In this document: positions 35,927-45,387 of the stretch, one piece after another
How positions within the stretch are numbered: position 1 is the stretch's first letter
Layout of the letters: every line of letters begins with the position of its first letter
Source: Lysobacterales bacterium
GTDB lineage: Bacteria; Pseudomonadota; Gammaproteobacteria; Xanthomonadales; Xanthomonadaceae
Direction: 5' to 3'
Assembly: GCA_015655355.1 (NCBI GenBank)
Contig: JAATFG010000065.1
Location: forward strand, 1-64,000
Length of the DNA: 64,000 nucleotides
Made by a program: the position numbers and the translations under genes
Notes under the pieces: generated by a model
The model's database searches: none
The model's input: the letters and a program-made list of their open reading frames with translations, nothing else
Told to the model about the DNA's origin: nothing

Positions 35927-36915
35927 ACGTGCAACGCTGGCTGGTTCCCGTGTTGATCGTCGCGCTGCTGTCGAGCGTGTTCGCATCGCTGGCACTGGGC
36001 TCCGCACCGGTGCCTGTATTCGCCGGCTTGAGCGACTGGATGCACGCACGCGAAACCGCCGCGGCGATGATCGTCGGCGACATCCGCCTGCCGCGCACCG
36101 TGCTCGCCTTGCTGGTCGGCGCCTGCCTCGGTTTGAGCGGCGCGGCGATGCAGGGTTTGCTGCGCAACCCGCTGGCCGATCCGGGCTTGACCGGTGCCTC
36201 GCAAGGCGCGGCGCTCGGCGCGGCGGCGGTGTTCTATTTCGGCGTGTTCGCTTCATGGGGTTCGCTGGCGCCGGCGCTGGCCGGTTTGATCGGTGCCGGC
36301 GCATGCCTGTTGCTGATGCTGCTGCTGGCCGGCAAGGCGCGGCCGGCGCAACTGATCCTCGCGGGGTTGGCGATTTCCAGCCTCGCCGGCGCGTTGCTGG
36401 CGGTGGTGCTGAATTTCGCGCCGAACCCTTACGCGATGCAGGAGCTGATTTTCTGGATGCTCGGCTCGGTGGAAGACCGCGGCCTGTCGCAGCAATGGCT
36501 GTTGTGGCCGGCGCTGGCGCTGGGCGCGGCGCTGGTGTTCTCGCAACGCCGCTTGCTCGCCGCGCTGGGCATGGGCGAAGCGGTCGCGCAGAGCCTCGGT
36601 TTTTCGGTGCAGCGCGGCGGGCGCGTGATCGTGCTCGGCGTGGCGCTGATGATCGGCGCATCGGTGTCGATCGCCGGCAATGTCGGCTTCGTCGGCCTGG
36701 TCGTGCCGCATCTGCTGCGCCCGCTGGTGAAGCACAAGCCGGAAAGACTGCTGCTGCCGTCGATGCTGTTCGGTGCGCTGCTGGTTGAAGTGGCCGACAT
36801 CTGCGTGCGCCTGTTGCCGCCGGGTCGCGACGTCAAGCTCGGTGTGCTCACCTCGCTGATCGGCGCGCCGCTTTTCATCCATCTGGTGTGGAAGGAGCGC
36901 CGACAGTGGACGTGA
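35923..36915 (+). CDS. btuC: FecCD-family ABC permease BtuC
   Basis: A 330-residue permease with about ten membrane helices, starting at ATG 35923 (ATGA overlap with btuF). IRLPRTVLALLVGACLGLSG and MQGLLRNPLADPGLTGASQGA are the family's signature. ISIAGNVGFVGLVVPHLLR-type sequence near the C-terminus (VSIAGNVGFVGLVVPHLLRP) contains the ATPase-coupling region. Transports cobalamin across the inner membrane. Confidence 0.94.
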   Translation: MNVQRWLVPVLIVALLSSVFASLALGSAPVPVFAGLSDWMHARETAAAMIVGDIRLPRTVLALLVGACLGLSGAAMQGLLRNPLADPGLTGASQGAALGAAAVFYFGVFASWGSLAPALAGLIGAGACLLLMLLLAGKARPAQLILAGLAISSLAGALLAVVLNFAPNPYAMQELIFWMLGSVEDRGLSQQWLLWPALALGAALVFSQRRLLAALGMGEAVAQSLGFSVQRGGRVIVLGVALMIGASVSIAGNVGFVGLVVPHLLRPLVKHKPERLLLPSMLFGALLVEVADICVRLLPPGRDVKLGVLTSLIGAPLFIHLVWKERRQWT

Positions 36916-37673
36916 CCGTTTCCGACAAAGGCGCGCTGCTGCATGTCGAAGGCCTGGGCGTCGGCGAACGCCTGCGCGATGCGGGCTTCGATTTGCGCAG
37001 CGGCGAAGTGCTCGGTGTGCTCGGCCGCAATGGCGCGGGCAAGTCGAGCTTGCTGCAAGCCGTCGCCGGCATCGTTCCGCATCGCGGCAACGTGCGTCTC
37101 GAAGGACACAATCTGGACGCGCTGCCGTTGTCGCAGCGCGCGCGCCTGGTCGGCTGGCTGCCGCAGAATTCTGGCAGCGCATGGTCGCTGGACGTGCGCG
37201 ACGTGGTTGCGCTGGGCCGCCTGCCGTGGGGCGACGAGGATGCACAGGCGATTGCCGGCGCCGCGCGCCGCACCGGCATCGAAGCGCTGATGGCGCGGCG
37301 CATCGACCAGCTTTCCGGCGGCGAGCAGTCGCGCGTGTGGCTGGCGCGCGTGCTGGCCGGGCAGCCGCGCGTGTTGCTGGCCGACGAGCCGATCGCCAGC
37401 CTCGACCTCGCTTACCAGCGCCAGATCCTGCACCTGCTGCGCGCCTATGTTGATGGGCATGCGGCCGATGCCGGCCATGGCGTGCTGCTGGCGATGCACG
37501 ATCTTGGCCTGGCCGCGCGTTATTGCGACCGCGTGCTGCTGCTCGATGGCGGCCGCATCGTCGCGCTCGGCACGCCCGCCGAGGTGTTGACCGAAGAGCG
37601 TCTGTCGCAAGTGTTCGACGTGCCGGTGCGCGTGCGCCTCGGCGACGATCCGCCAATGGTTGCGTTGAAGTGA
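36906..37673 (+). CDS. btuD: ABC transporter ATPase BtuD
   Basis: A 255-residue ATPase. The start at GTG 36906 is preferred because AAGGAG lies nine bases before it; a GTG at 36888 would add six residues. Walker A is GRNGAGKSS, the Q-loop WLPQNSG, the signature LSGGEQSRVWLARVLA, Walker B VLLADEPIASLD and the switch His in AMHDLGLAARY. It completes the BtuCDF importer. Confidence 0.93.
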   Translation: MDVTVSDKGALLHVEGLGVGERLRDAGFDLRSGEVLGVLGRNGAGKSSLLQAVAGIVPHRGNVRLEGHNLDALPLSQRARLVGWLPQNSGSAWSLDVRDVVALGRLPWGDEDAQAIAGAARRTGIEALMARRIDQLSGGEQSRVWLARVLAGQPRVLLADEPIASLDLAYQRQILHLLRAYVDGHAADAGHGVLLAMHDLGLAARYCDRVLLLDGGRIVALGTPAEVLTEERLSQVFDVPVRVRLGDDPPMVALK

Positions 37674-37680
37674 GGTGTGC

Positions 37681-38214
37681 ATGAAACCCGGCCCGATCCG
37701 CGACGAATGCTGCTATCCCTTCATCTACGAAACTTCGCACCTGTGCGATTACGAAGTCGTCACCGACGAGCTGTGCGGGCATGTCGGCGCGGCGCTGTCG
37801 CTGCTGGCGGAGGCGCGGACGACGATGCGCGACATCGCCGAAGACCTGGACAAGTTGCAACCGCTGGCTTTCCACGCCAACGGCTCGATTCGCGGCCGCC
37901 TGGCGATCGGGGAAAGCGACATCGCGTGGCTGCAATCGCGGCTGGCGCATTACCGCGACGAAGTGGCCGCCGGCATCCACGGCTTCGTATTGCCGCGCGG
38001 CGCGCAACCGGTGCCGCAATTGCACCTGGCGCGTTCGGCGGCGAAGAAGGCGATCCGCGCACTGGTGCGGGTCGAACAGGAAGGCCGCGAGATTCCCGCG
38101 GTCGTGCCGCGCCTGCTCAATCTGATCTGCAATTTCTGCTTCGTGCTGACGCTGGCCATCAATCGCCGGCGCGGCGTCGACGAAATCCCGTTCGTCAGCA
38201 AGAGCTACGGCTGA
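37681..38214 (+). CDS. Divergent PduO-like cobalamin adenosyltransferase-family protein
   Basis: A 177-residue helical protein placed right after btuD (8-base gap). The C-terminal half aligns by eye with PduO-type ATP:cob(I)alamin adenosyltransferases: GFVLPRGAQPVPQLHLARSA for the GFILPGG-x-LH-AR motif, and LLNLICNFCFVLTLAINRR for LNRLSDLLFVLAR. The N-terminal ATP-binding TRTGDxG motif is missing and the Arg/Glu of the active-site helix are replaced (AKKAIRALV). The N-terminus carries Cys10, Cys11, His20, Cys22 and Cys32. It may be a non-catalytic B12 chaperone or a variant enzyme. Confidence 0.66.
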   Translation: MKPGPIRDECCYPFIYETSHLCDYEVVTDELCGHVGAALSLLAEARTTMRDIAEDLDKLQPLAFHANGSIRGRLAIGESDIAWLQSRLAHYRDEVAAGIHGFVLPRGAQPVPQLHLARSAAKKAIRALVRVEQEGREIPAVVPRLLNLICNFCFVLTLAINRRRGVDEIPFVSKSYG

Positions 38215-38217
38215 GCG

Positions 38218-38700
38218 TCACAGCGCGGCGAGGAAAATCCGCGCGATTTCTTCCAGGCCGCGCTGGTCGTCGGCGTCGAAGCGCGCCAGTTTCGGCGAAT
38301 CGATGTCGAGCACGCCGACCAGCTCGCCGTTCGCGGTGACCAGCGGCACCACGATTTCCGAGTTGCTCGCCGAATCGCAGGCGATGTGGCCGGGGAACGC
38401 ATGCACGTCGGCGACGAGCTGGGTCTGCCGCGAACTGGCCGCCGCGCCGCACACGCCCTTGTCCAGCGCGATGCGCACGCAGGCCGGCAGGCCCTGGAAC
38501 GGGCCGACGACCAGCTCGGTGCCGTCGAAGAAATAGAAACCGGCCCAGTTCAGGTCGTGCAGGGAATTGAACAGCAGCGCGGAAAGATTGGCCGCGTTGG
38601 CGATGCGGTCGCGCTCGCCATGGAGCAGGCCGCGCGCCTGTTCGGCCAGTTGCGCGTACTGCTCGGGCTTGCCGCCGTCGAGGGTCTGGGAAGTGAACAT
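38218..38700 (-). CDS. Free methionine-(R)-sulfoxide reductase, GAF domain
   Basis: A 160-residue GAF-domain protein of the fRMsr (YebR/MsrC) family, which repairs free Met-R-sulfoxide with thioredoxin. The three conserved cysteines are present as Cys74 (LPACVRI), Cys84 (KGVCG) and Cys108 (GHIACDSASNSEIVVPL), exactly spaced as Cys84/94/118 of E. coli. Convergent with the adenosyltransferase-like gene, with only three bases between the stops. Confidence 0.94.
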   Translation of the reverse strand: MFTSQTLDGGKPEQYAQLAEQARGLLHGERDRIANAANLSALLFNSLHDLNWAGFYFFDGTELVVGPFQGLPACVRIALDKGVCGAAASSRQTQLVADVHAFPGHIACDSASNSEIVVPLVTANGELVGVLDIDSPKLARFDADDQRGLEEIARIFLAAL

Positions 38701-38811
38701 GCGCAGATTGTAGTGGCTCGGAGCGTCGCGCGTGCTGCTCGAACGCGGACGCAGCGTTCGGAATATCTGGTGTTGACGCCTCCGGCTTTCCCCACTATGT
38801 TGTGGTCGTCG

Positions 38812-38990
38812 GTTCCGGCGGCCTGCAAGCCAATGGATCAAAAGGGAAGCCGGTTGGAAGCCGGCACTGCCCCGCAGCGGTAATTGGGAACGACTCCGCC
38901 ACGAGCACTGAGGCCAGGCCTCGGGAAGCGGCGGACTAGGAGGAAGCGCAGGCTTCCGCGCCCATCAGTCCGAAGACCTGCCGACAGCCG
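38812..38990 (+). ncRNA. Cobalamin riboswitch controlling nrdAB
   Basis: The core is readable: GGGAAGCCGGTTGGAAGCCG (38844-38863), CACTGCCCCGCAGCGGTAA (38865-38883), GAGCACTG (38903-38910), GGGAAGCGGCGGACTAGG (38923-38940) and the B12 box CAGTCCGAAGACCTGCC (38966-38982). It occupies the centre of the 475-base gap before nrdA; the remaining 185 bases after it are leader with no ORF seen. B12 would repress the B12-independent ribonucleotide reductase. Confidence 0.93.
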
Positions 38991-39175
38991 CGCGCAGCAC
39001 GCCGCGCGGTGCCGGCCGAGGAATCTCCGCAGGGGGGATGGCTGGTGGAGCGGGCAACACGCGCCGGATTGGTGCGTCTCAAGCCCTGCGACGCCTCTGT
39101 CCCATGCTGCCGATGCCACGGCCCTCCACGATCCGCGCGGGAGGATCGCCTCGTGCATCACGCATGGAGAACAAC

Positions 39176-41587
39176 ATGAGCAACACCGATATCCTCGCCG
39201 AGCGCGATACCGTTTCCGCATCGCCCGTTTCCGCGCAAGCCGCGTTCGCGCTGACCCCGCCGCCGTCGAACCTGGCGATGCACGTGACCAAGCGCAACGG
39301 CCAGCGCGAACTGGTCGACCTGAACAAGATCGTGCGCGCGGTGCTGCGCTGCTGCGACGGCCTGCACGCGGTCGATCCGATGCGCGTGGCCACGCGCACC
39401 ATTTCCGGCCTGTACGACGGCGCGACCACGCGCGAACTGGACGAACTGTCGATCCGCACCGCCGCGCTGCTGATCGGCGAGGAGCCCGAATACGGCCGGC
39501 TCGCCGCGCGCCTGCTTGCCGGCGCGATCGCGAAGGAAGTGTCCGGGCAGGAAATCCACGCGTTCTCGCAATCCGTCGCGCGCGGCCACGAGGTCGGCCT
39601 GATCAACGACCGCCTGCTCGGTTTCGTGCAGGCCAACGCGCGCAAATTGAACGACGCGCTCGACGCGTCGCTCGACCTGAACTTCGATTACTTCGGCCTG
39701 CGCACGCTGTACGACCGTTACCTGCTGCGCCATCCGCACGAGCGCAAGGTGATCGAGACGCCGCAGCAGTTCTTCCTGCGCATCGCCTGCGCGCTGAGCG
39801 AAGACGTGACCGAAGCGCTGGCGCTGTACCGGCGCATGGGCGAGCTGGACTACATTCCCTCGTCGCCGACGCTGTTCAACGCCGGCACGCGGCATGAGCA
39901 GTTGTCTTCATGCTTCCTGCTCGATTCGCCGCAGGATTCGCTGGAATCGATCTACCAGAAATACGGCGAAATCGCCCAGTTGTCGAAGTTCAGCGGCGGC
40001 ATCGGCGTGGCCTATTCGCGGGTGCGTTCGCGCGGCTCGCTGATCCGCTCGACCAACGGCCACAGCAACGGCATCGTGCCGTGGCTGAAGACGCTGGATT
40101 CGTCGGTCGCCGCGGTCAACCAGGGCGGGAAACGGAAGGGCGCGGCCTGCGTGTATCTGGAAACCTGGCACGCCGACATCGAGGACTTCCTCGAACTGCG
40201 CGACAACGCCGGCGACGATGCGCGGCGCACGCACAACCTCAACCTTGCGAACTGGGTGCCGGATCTTTTCATGCAGCGCGTCGCGGCCGACGCCGAGTGG
40301 TCGCTGTTCGATCCGCACGCGGTGCCGGAACTGGTGGATCTGTACGACGAGGACTTCAAGCGCGCCTACGAGCAGGCCGAAGCGCAGGGCAAGGCGAGCA
40401 AGACGATTCCGGCGCGCAAGCTGTACGCGCGGATGATGCGTTCGCTGGCCGAAACCGGCAACGGCTGGATGACCTTCAAGGACAAGTGCAACCGCGCCAG
40501 CAACCAGACCGCGAAGCCTGGCAACGTCATCCACCTGTCCAACTTGTGCACCGAAATCCTCGAAGTGACCAGCGCCGAGGAGACCGCGGTGTGCAACCTC
40601 GGTTCGATCAACCTCGCCCGGCATTTCGACGAGCACGGCCAGTTCGATTTCGACAAGCTCGGCGAAACCGTGCGCCTGGCGGTGCGCCAGCTCGATCGCG
40701 TGATCGACCTGAATTTCTATCCGATCGAACCGGCGCGCCGCGGCAACCTGCGCTGGCGCCCGGTCGGCCTCGGCTGCATGGGCTTGCAGGACGTGTTCTT
40801 CAAGCTGCGCCTGCCGTTCGACAGCGAACCGGCGCGCGCGCTGTCATCGAGGATCGCCGAGGAAATCTATTTCAACGCGCTGGAAACTTCGTGCGAATTG
40901 GCGCAGGAAAAGGGCGCGCACCCGAACTTCGCCGACACCCGCGCCGCCAACGGCGAATTGCAGTTCGATGCGTGGAATGTCGTTCCCGGCAACATCGAAC
41001 GCTGGGACGCGTTGCGCGGACGGATCAGGCAGCACGGCCTGCGCAATTCGCTGCTGGTCGCGATCGCGCCGACCGCGACGATCGCCTCGATCGCCGGTTG
41101 CTACGAGTGCATCGAGCCGCAGATCAGCAACCTGTTCAAGCGCGAAACGCTTTCGGGCGATTTCCTGCAGGTGAATCGTTATCTGGTCGAGGAGCTGAAG
41201 AAGCTCGGCCTGTGGACGGCGGAAATGCGCGACGAGATCAAGCTGGCCGAAGGTTCGATCCAGGGCATCGCGCAGATTCCGGACATGCTGCAGCAGGTGT
41301 ATCGCACCGCGTGGGAATTGCCGATGCGTTCGCTGATCGACATGGCCGCCGAGCGCGGCGCCTTCATCGACCAGTCCGCCTCGCTCAACCTGTTCATGGA
41401 AAGCCCGAACATCGGCGCGCTGTCGTCGATGTACATGCATGCATGGAAGCAGGGCCTGAAGACCACGTATTACCTGCGTTCGCGTCCGGCGACGAAGATC
41501 GCGAAAACCACGGTCAGTACCTACACGCCGGTGCAGGCGGTGGCCTGTTCGCTGGAAAACCCGGAAAGCTGCGAGGCCTGCCAATGA
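39176..41587 (+). CDS. nrdA: Ribonucleoside-diphosphate reductase alpha subunit, class Ia
   Basis: An 803-residue large subunit that reduces NDPs to dNDPs. The start at 39176 has GGAGA close upstream; an ATG four codons earlier is possible. The N-terminal ATP-cone is at about 35-125 (HVTKRNGQRELVDLNKIVRA). LSSCFLLDSPQDSLESIY and VCNLGSINLARH contain active-site cysteines. The C-terminal redox pair is in CEACQ. It follows a cobalamin riboswitch and overlaps nrdB by four bases. Confidence 0.96.
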   Translation: MSNTDILAERDTVSASPVSAQAAFALTPPPSNLAMHVTKRNGQRELVDLNKIVRAVLRCCDGLHAVDPMRVATRTISGLYDGATTRELDELSIRTAALLIGEEPEYGRLAARLLAGAIAKEVSGQEIHAFSQSVARGHEVGLINDRLLGFVQANARKLNDALDASLDLNFDYFGLRTLYDRYLLRHPHERKVIETPQQFFLRIACALSEDVTEALALYRRMGELDYIPSSPTLFNAGTRHEQLSSCFLLDSPQDSLESIYQKYGEIAQLSKFSGGIGVAYSRVRSRGSLIRSTNGHSNGIVPWLKTLDSSVAAVNQGGKRKGAACVYLETWHADIEDFLELRDNAGDDARRTHNLNLANWVPDLFMQRVAADAEWSLFDPHAVPELVDLYDEDFKRAYEQAEAQGKASKTIPARKLYARMMRSLAETGNGWMTFKDKCNRASNQTAKPGNVIHLSNLCTEILEVTSAEETAVCNLGSINLARHFDEHGQFDFDKLGETVRLAVRQLDRVIDLNFYPIEPARRGNLRWRPVGLGCMGLQDVFFKLRLPFDSEPARALSSRIAEEIYFNALETSCELAQEKGAHPNFADTRAANGELQFDAWNVVPGNIERWDALRGRIRQHGLRNSLLVAIAPTATIASIAGCYECIEPQISNLFKRETLSGDFLQVNRYLVEELKKLGLWTAEMRDEIKLAEGSIQGIAQIPDMLQQVYRTAWELPMRSLIDMAAERGAFIDQSASLNLFMESPNIGALSSMYMHAWKQGLKTTYYLRSRPATKIAKTTVSTYTPVQAVACSLENPESCEACQ

Positions 41588-42603
41588 GCGCGCAACGCAA
41601 GCAAATGCTGCTCGATCCGGGCTTCGAGCTCACCCTGCGGCCGATGCGCTACCCGCAGTTCTACGACATGTACCGCGACGCTATCCGCAACACGTGGACG
41701 GTGGACGAGATCAATTTCCAGATCGACATCTCCGACCTGCACCACAAGCTCACGCCGGCGGACCGGCACCTGATCCATCGCCTCGTCGCGTTCTTCGCCA
41801 CCGGCGATTCGATCGTGTCGAACAACCTGGTGCTCAATCTCTACCAGCACCTCAACGCGCCGGAAGCGCGCATGTACCTGTCGCGGCAGTTGTACGAGGA
41901 AGCGCTGCACGTCCAGTTCTACCTGACCTTGCTCGACAACTACCTGCCCGATCCGGCCGAGCGGGTGAAAGCGTTTGCCGCGGTCGAGAACATCCCGTCG
42001 ATCAAGAAGAAGGCGGATTTCTGCTTCAAGTGGATCGATTCGATCCAGGGCCTCGCGCGCATCGAGACGCGCGAGCAGCGCCGCCAGTTCCTGCTCAACC
42101 AGATCTGCTTCGCCGCGTGCATCGAAGGCCTGTTCTTCTTCGCCGCCTTTGCCTACGTGTTCTATTTCCGCTCGCGCGGCTTGCTGCCGGGACTGGCGTC
42201 GGGCACGAACTGGGTGTTCCGCGACGAAAGCGCGCACATGGCGTTTGCCTTCGAGTGCGTGCGCGTGGTGCGCGAGGAGGAGCCGGATTTGTTCGACGAG
42301 CGAATGCAGCAGCAGGTCTACGCGATGCTCGACGAGGCGATCGAATGCGAGGCGCAGTTCGCCGAGGACGTGCTGTCCGGCGGCGTCGCCGGCATTTCCG
42401 CGCGCGACATGCGCCAGTACCTGCAATATTGCGCCGACAACCATTTCGCGCGGCTGGGCATGGACAAGAAGTACCACGTGCGCAACCCGCTGCCGTTCAT
42501 GGAATTGCAGGACGTGCAGGAGCTGACCAACTTCTTCGAGCGCCGCGTCTCCGCGTACCAGGTCGGGGTGACCGGCGACGTGAGTTTCGACGTGGCGTTC
42601 TGA
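41584..42603 (+). CDS. nrdB: Ribonucleoside-diphosphate reductase beta subunit, class Ia
   Basis: A 339-residue radical-generating subunit. Di-iron ligands and the radical Tyr are in register with E. coli: Asp75 (ATGDSIVSNN), Glu106 and His109, and Tyr113 (YEEALHVQFY), followed by later ligands in RDESAHMAFAFE. So this is a tyrosyl-radical class I enzyme needing O2 and iron. A bidirectional terminator follows. No nrdI or ferredoxin maintenance gene is adjacent. Confidence 0.96.
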   Translation: MSAQRKQMLLDPGFELTLRPMRYPQFYDMYRDAIRNTWTVDEINFQIDISDLHHKLTPADRHLIHRLVAFFATGDSIVSNNLVLNLYQHLNAPEARMYLSRQLYEEALHVQFYLTLLDNYLPDPAERVKAFAAVENIPSIKKKADFCFKWIDSIQGLARIETREQRRQFLLNQICFAACIEGLFFFAAFAYVFYFRSRGLLPGLASGTNWVFRDESAHMAFAFECVRVVREEEPDLFDERMQQQVYAMLDEAIECEAQFAEDVLSGGVAGISARDMRQYLQYCADNHFARLGMDKKYHVRNPLPFMELQDVQELTNFFERRVSAYQVGVTGDVSFDVAF

Positions 42604-42627
42604 GCGGAGGCTTCGATCGCGACGATG

Positions 42628-42656
42628 ACGGCCCCGGTTTCCCGGGGCCGTTTCGT
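42628..42656. terminator. Bidirectional terminator between nrdB and metE
   Basis: A perfect 10-bp stem (ACGGCCCCGG/CCGGGGCCGT) with a 4-base loop, then TTTCGTTT. It lies in the 59-base gap between two convergent genes and can serve at least nrdAB. Confidence 0.85.
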
Positions 42657-42662
42657 TTCCGC

Positions 42663-44960
42663 TCACGCGGCGCGCGCGAATTCCGTGCGCAGGAGCTGCG
42701 CGGCTTCGACCAGCGCCTGCAAGGCCGCGCGCGTTTCCGCCCAGCCGCGCGTTTTCAGCCCGCAATCCGGGTTGACCCAGATTTGCCCGGGCTGCAACAC
42801 CGCGCAGGCCTTGCGCAGCAGTCCGGCCATCTCGTCCACGCCAGGTATGCGCGGCGAATGGATGTCGTAGACCCCGGGGCCGATTTCGTTCGGGTAGCGG
42901 AACTTCGCGAACGCATCCAGCAATTCCATGCGCGATCGCGAGGTCTCGATCGAGATCACGTCCGCATCCATCGCCGCGACCGCGTCGATGATGTCGTTGA
43001 ATTCGGCGTAGCACATGTGGGTGTGGATCTGGGTCTCGTCGCGCACGCCGTTGGCGCTGATGCGGAATGCATGCACGGCCCAGTTCAAATAGTCTTGCCA
43101 GTCGCCACGGCGCAGCGGCAGGCCTTCGCGCAATGCCGGCTCGTCGATCTGGATCACGCCGATGCCGGCGGCTTCGAGGTCGAGCACTTCGTCGCGCAAC
43201 GCCAGCGCGATCTGCCTGCACGTCTGCGCGCGCGGCTGGTCGTCGCGCACGAACGACCATTGCAGTACCGTCACCGGCCCGGTCAGCATGCCTTTCATCG
43301 GTTTGTCGGTCAGCGATTGCGCGAATCGCGACCAGCGCAGCGTCATCGGCGCCGGCCGCGACACGTCGCCGTATATGATCGGCGGCTTCACGCAGCGCGA
43401 ACCGTAGCTCTGCACCCAGCCGTTCCTGGTGAAGGCGAAGCCGTCGAGCTGCTCGCCGAAGTATTCGACCATGTCGTTGCGCTCGAATTCGCCGTGGACC
43501 AGCACGTCGAGGCCGATGGCTTCCTGCGCGCGCACGCACTTCGCGGTTTCCGCTTCGAGGAAGGCCGCGTAATCGGCTTCGCCCAGCTTGCCGGACTTGA
43601 ACTTCGCGCGCGCCTCGCGCACTGCATGCGTCTGCGGGAACGAGCCGATCGTCGTGGTCGGGAACAGCGGCAACCTGAAGCGTGCGTGCTGCACCGCGCG
43701 GCGCTGCGGCCACGCCGATGCACGCTGCGCCGACGCTGCGTCCAGCGCGTCGAGGCGCGCGGCCACGGCGGGCTTGTGCACGCGGGTCGAGACGCGCCGC
43801 GATTCGATGCGGTCGCGCGCGACCAGCAGGCCGAGTCCGGCCTTCTTCTTGCCTTGCACCGCGTCGGCCAATACGCGCAGTTCGCCGATCTTCTGCGTGG
43901 CGAAGGCGAGCCAGGATTTCAGCTCGGCCGGCAACGATGTCTCGTGATCGACATCGACCGGCACGTGCAGCAGCGAGCACGACGGCGCCAGCCACAGCGC
44001 ATCCGTGCCGCGTTCGGCCTGCGCGCGTTGCGCAAGCACCAGCGCCTTGTCGAGATTGGTGCGCCACACGTTGCGGCCATCGACCAGGCCGAGCGACAGC
44101 ACGCGTCCGCGCGGCAGCGCCGCGAGCACGGCGTCGAGTTGCGCCTTGCCGCGGACCAGGTCGACGTGCAGGCCCTCGACCGGCAGCGCCGCGGCCAGCG
44201 CGAGGTTGTCGTCGAGCGAACCGAAATACGTGGCCAGCAACAGTTGCGGGCGCGGCGCGTGCGCCAGCGCGGCATAAGCGCGTGCGTAGGCGGCGCGGGT
44301 GGCGGCATCGAGATCGAGCACCAGGCACGGTTCGTCGATCTGCACCCACTCGGCGCCGGCGTCGTGCAGCTTGCCGAGCAGTTCGGCGTAGACCGGCAGC
44401 AGGGCATCGAGCAACGCCAGCGCGTCGCTGCCATCGGTGGTCTTGGCCAGCTTGAGGAAACTCACCGGGCCGAGCAGCACCGGGCGCGCGTCGTAGCCGG
44501 CGCTGCGCGCTTCGAGGAACTCGGCCAGCGGCTTGTCGCCGCGCAGGGCGAAGCGCTGGCCGGCATGCAGTTCCGGCACGAGGTAGTGGTAGTTGGTGTC
44601 GAACCACTTGGTCATTTCCAGCGCGTGCAGGTCGATGCCGTCGCGCTGGTGGCCGCGCGCGAGCGCGAAGTAGCCGGCCAATGCATCCGCATCGGCGAGT
44701 GCGCGGTAACGCGCGGGAATCGCGTCGAACAGGAACGCGGTGTCGAGCACGTGGTCGTAAAGGGTGAAGTCGTTGCACGGAACCACGTCGGCGCCGTGCT
44801 CGCATTGCAGGCGCCAGTGGCGGTGGCGCAGTTCGCGCGCGCCGGCTTGCAACGCCGCGGCGTCGGTGTCGCCGCGCCAGAAGGATTCCAGCGCCAGTTT
44901 CAGTTCGCGCTTCACGCCGATGCGCGGGAAGCCCAGGTTGGTCACGGTAGTCACGGTCAT
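42663..44960 (-). CDS. metE: Cobalamin-independent methionine synthase
   Basis: A 765-residue MetE that moves a methyl group from 5-methyl-tetrahydropteroyltri-glutamate to homocysteine without B12. The start at 44960 is backed by GAGG just upstream and by the family N-terminus [15 protein letters not shown]. The C-terminal barrel has [12 protein letters not shown], the zinc ligands in [11 protein letters not shown] and the last Cys in [11 protein letters not shown]. Expressed behind a cobalamin riboswitch, so it would be used when B12 is scarce. Confidence 0.97.
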   Translation of the reverse strand: MTVTTVTNLGFPRIGVKRELKLALESFWRGDTDAAALQAGARELRHRHWRLQCEHGADVVPCNDFTLYDHVLDTAFLFDAIPARYRALADADALAGYFALARGHQRDGIDLHALEMTKWFDTNYHYLVPELHAGQRFALRGDKPLAEFLEARSAGYDARPVLLGPVSFLKLAKTTDGSDALALLDALLPVYAELLGKLHDAGAEWVQIDEPCLVLDLDAATRAAYARAYAALAHAPRPQLLLATYFGSLDDNLALAAALPVEGLHVDLVRGKAQLDAVLAALPRGRVLSLGLVDGRNVWRTNLDKALVLAQRAQAERGTDALWLAPSCSLLHVPVDVDHETSLPAELKSWLAFATQKIGELRVLADAVQGKKKAGLGLLVARDRIESRRVSTRVHKPAVAARLDALDAASAQRASAWPQRRAVQHARFRLPLFPTTTIGSFPQTHAVREARAKFKSGKLGEADYAAFLEAETAKCVRAQEAIGLDVLVHGEFERNDMVEYFGEQLDGFAFTRNGWVQSYGSRCVKPPIIYGDVSRPAPMTLRWSRFAQSLTDKPMKGMLTGPVTVLQWSFVRDDQPRAQTCRQIALALRDEVLDLEAAGIGVIQIDEPALREGLPLRRGDWQDYLNWAVHAFRISANGVRDETQIHTHMCYAEFNDIIDAVAAMDADVISIETSRSRMELLDAFAKFRYPNEIGPGVYDIHSPRIPGVDEMAGLLRKACAVLQPGQIWVNPDCGLKTRGWAETRAALQALVEAAQLLRTEFARAA

Positions 44961-45099
44961 GTCCTCGATGCAGTGGGTCACCGGAACCGACGTGGCGGGA
45001 AATGGACGCGCGCGGACACGCGACGTTTCGCGTCGCGCATCGGCCAGCCGCTTCTCTCCACGGAAGCTCCGGTACGGCGGCGCGCGGGATCGGCGCGCC

Positions 45100-45245
45100 G
45101 GCCAAGGGCAGGTCTTCGGGCTCGTGGACGTGTTGCGCGTGCCTACGCCGCCGCTTCCCGGAGGGGTGCTCCAGTGCGTGTGACGGCTTCGTTTCCACCT
45201 ACCGCTGCGGGACAGCGCCGGCATTGGACCGGCTTCCCTTTTAAT
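45100..45245 (-). ncRNA. Cobalamin riboswitch controlling metE
   Basis: Read on the minus strand: GGGAAGCCGGTCC, then GCTGTCCCGCAGCGGTAGG (the conserved core, + strand 45197-45238), CACTGGAG, GGGAAGCGGCGG and the B12 box GAAGACCTGCC (+ strand 45107-45117). About 140 bases of expression platform lie between it and metE. Together with a terminator for queD it accounts for the 427-base gap 44961-45387. Confidence 0.93.
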
Positions 45246-45334
45246 TTCATCGCTTCATCCGAATGAAGCGATGAAAACCTTTGGCGGGGCGAATTCTGCG
45301 TGCGTGGGGCGATGGCGTCAAGCGTGCGCGCACG

Positions 45335-45363
45335 AAAAAGCCCGGCCGCGAAAGCGACCGGGC
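45335..45363 (-). terminator. Intrinsic terminator after queD
   Basis: On the minus strand a 10-bp GC stem with one G-T pair (GCCCGGTCGC/GCGGCCGGGC), a TTTC loop and a run of five T, 24 bases after the queD stop. Confidence 0.85.
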
Positions 45364-45387
45364 CAGATCGACCGAACAGGTTTGGCG

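Noticed and set aside
39038-39175. N-terminal extension of nrdA from 39038
   Set aside because: The extra residues are Arg-rich and unlike NrdA; the start at 39176 has GGAGA and leads into the ATP-cone.
44961-45224. N-terminal extension of metE to 45224
   Set aside because: It runs through the riboswitch core; family N-terminus begins right after 44960.
41521-45266. Two open frames of more than 1190 codons across nrdB-metE, one per strand
   Set aside because: Both overlap the well-supported nrdB and metE frames and the metE riboswitch; the sequence is Arg/Ala-rich shadow.
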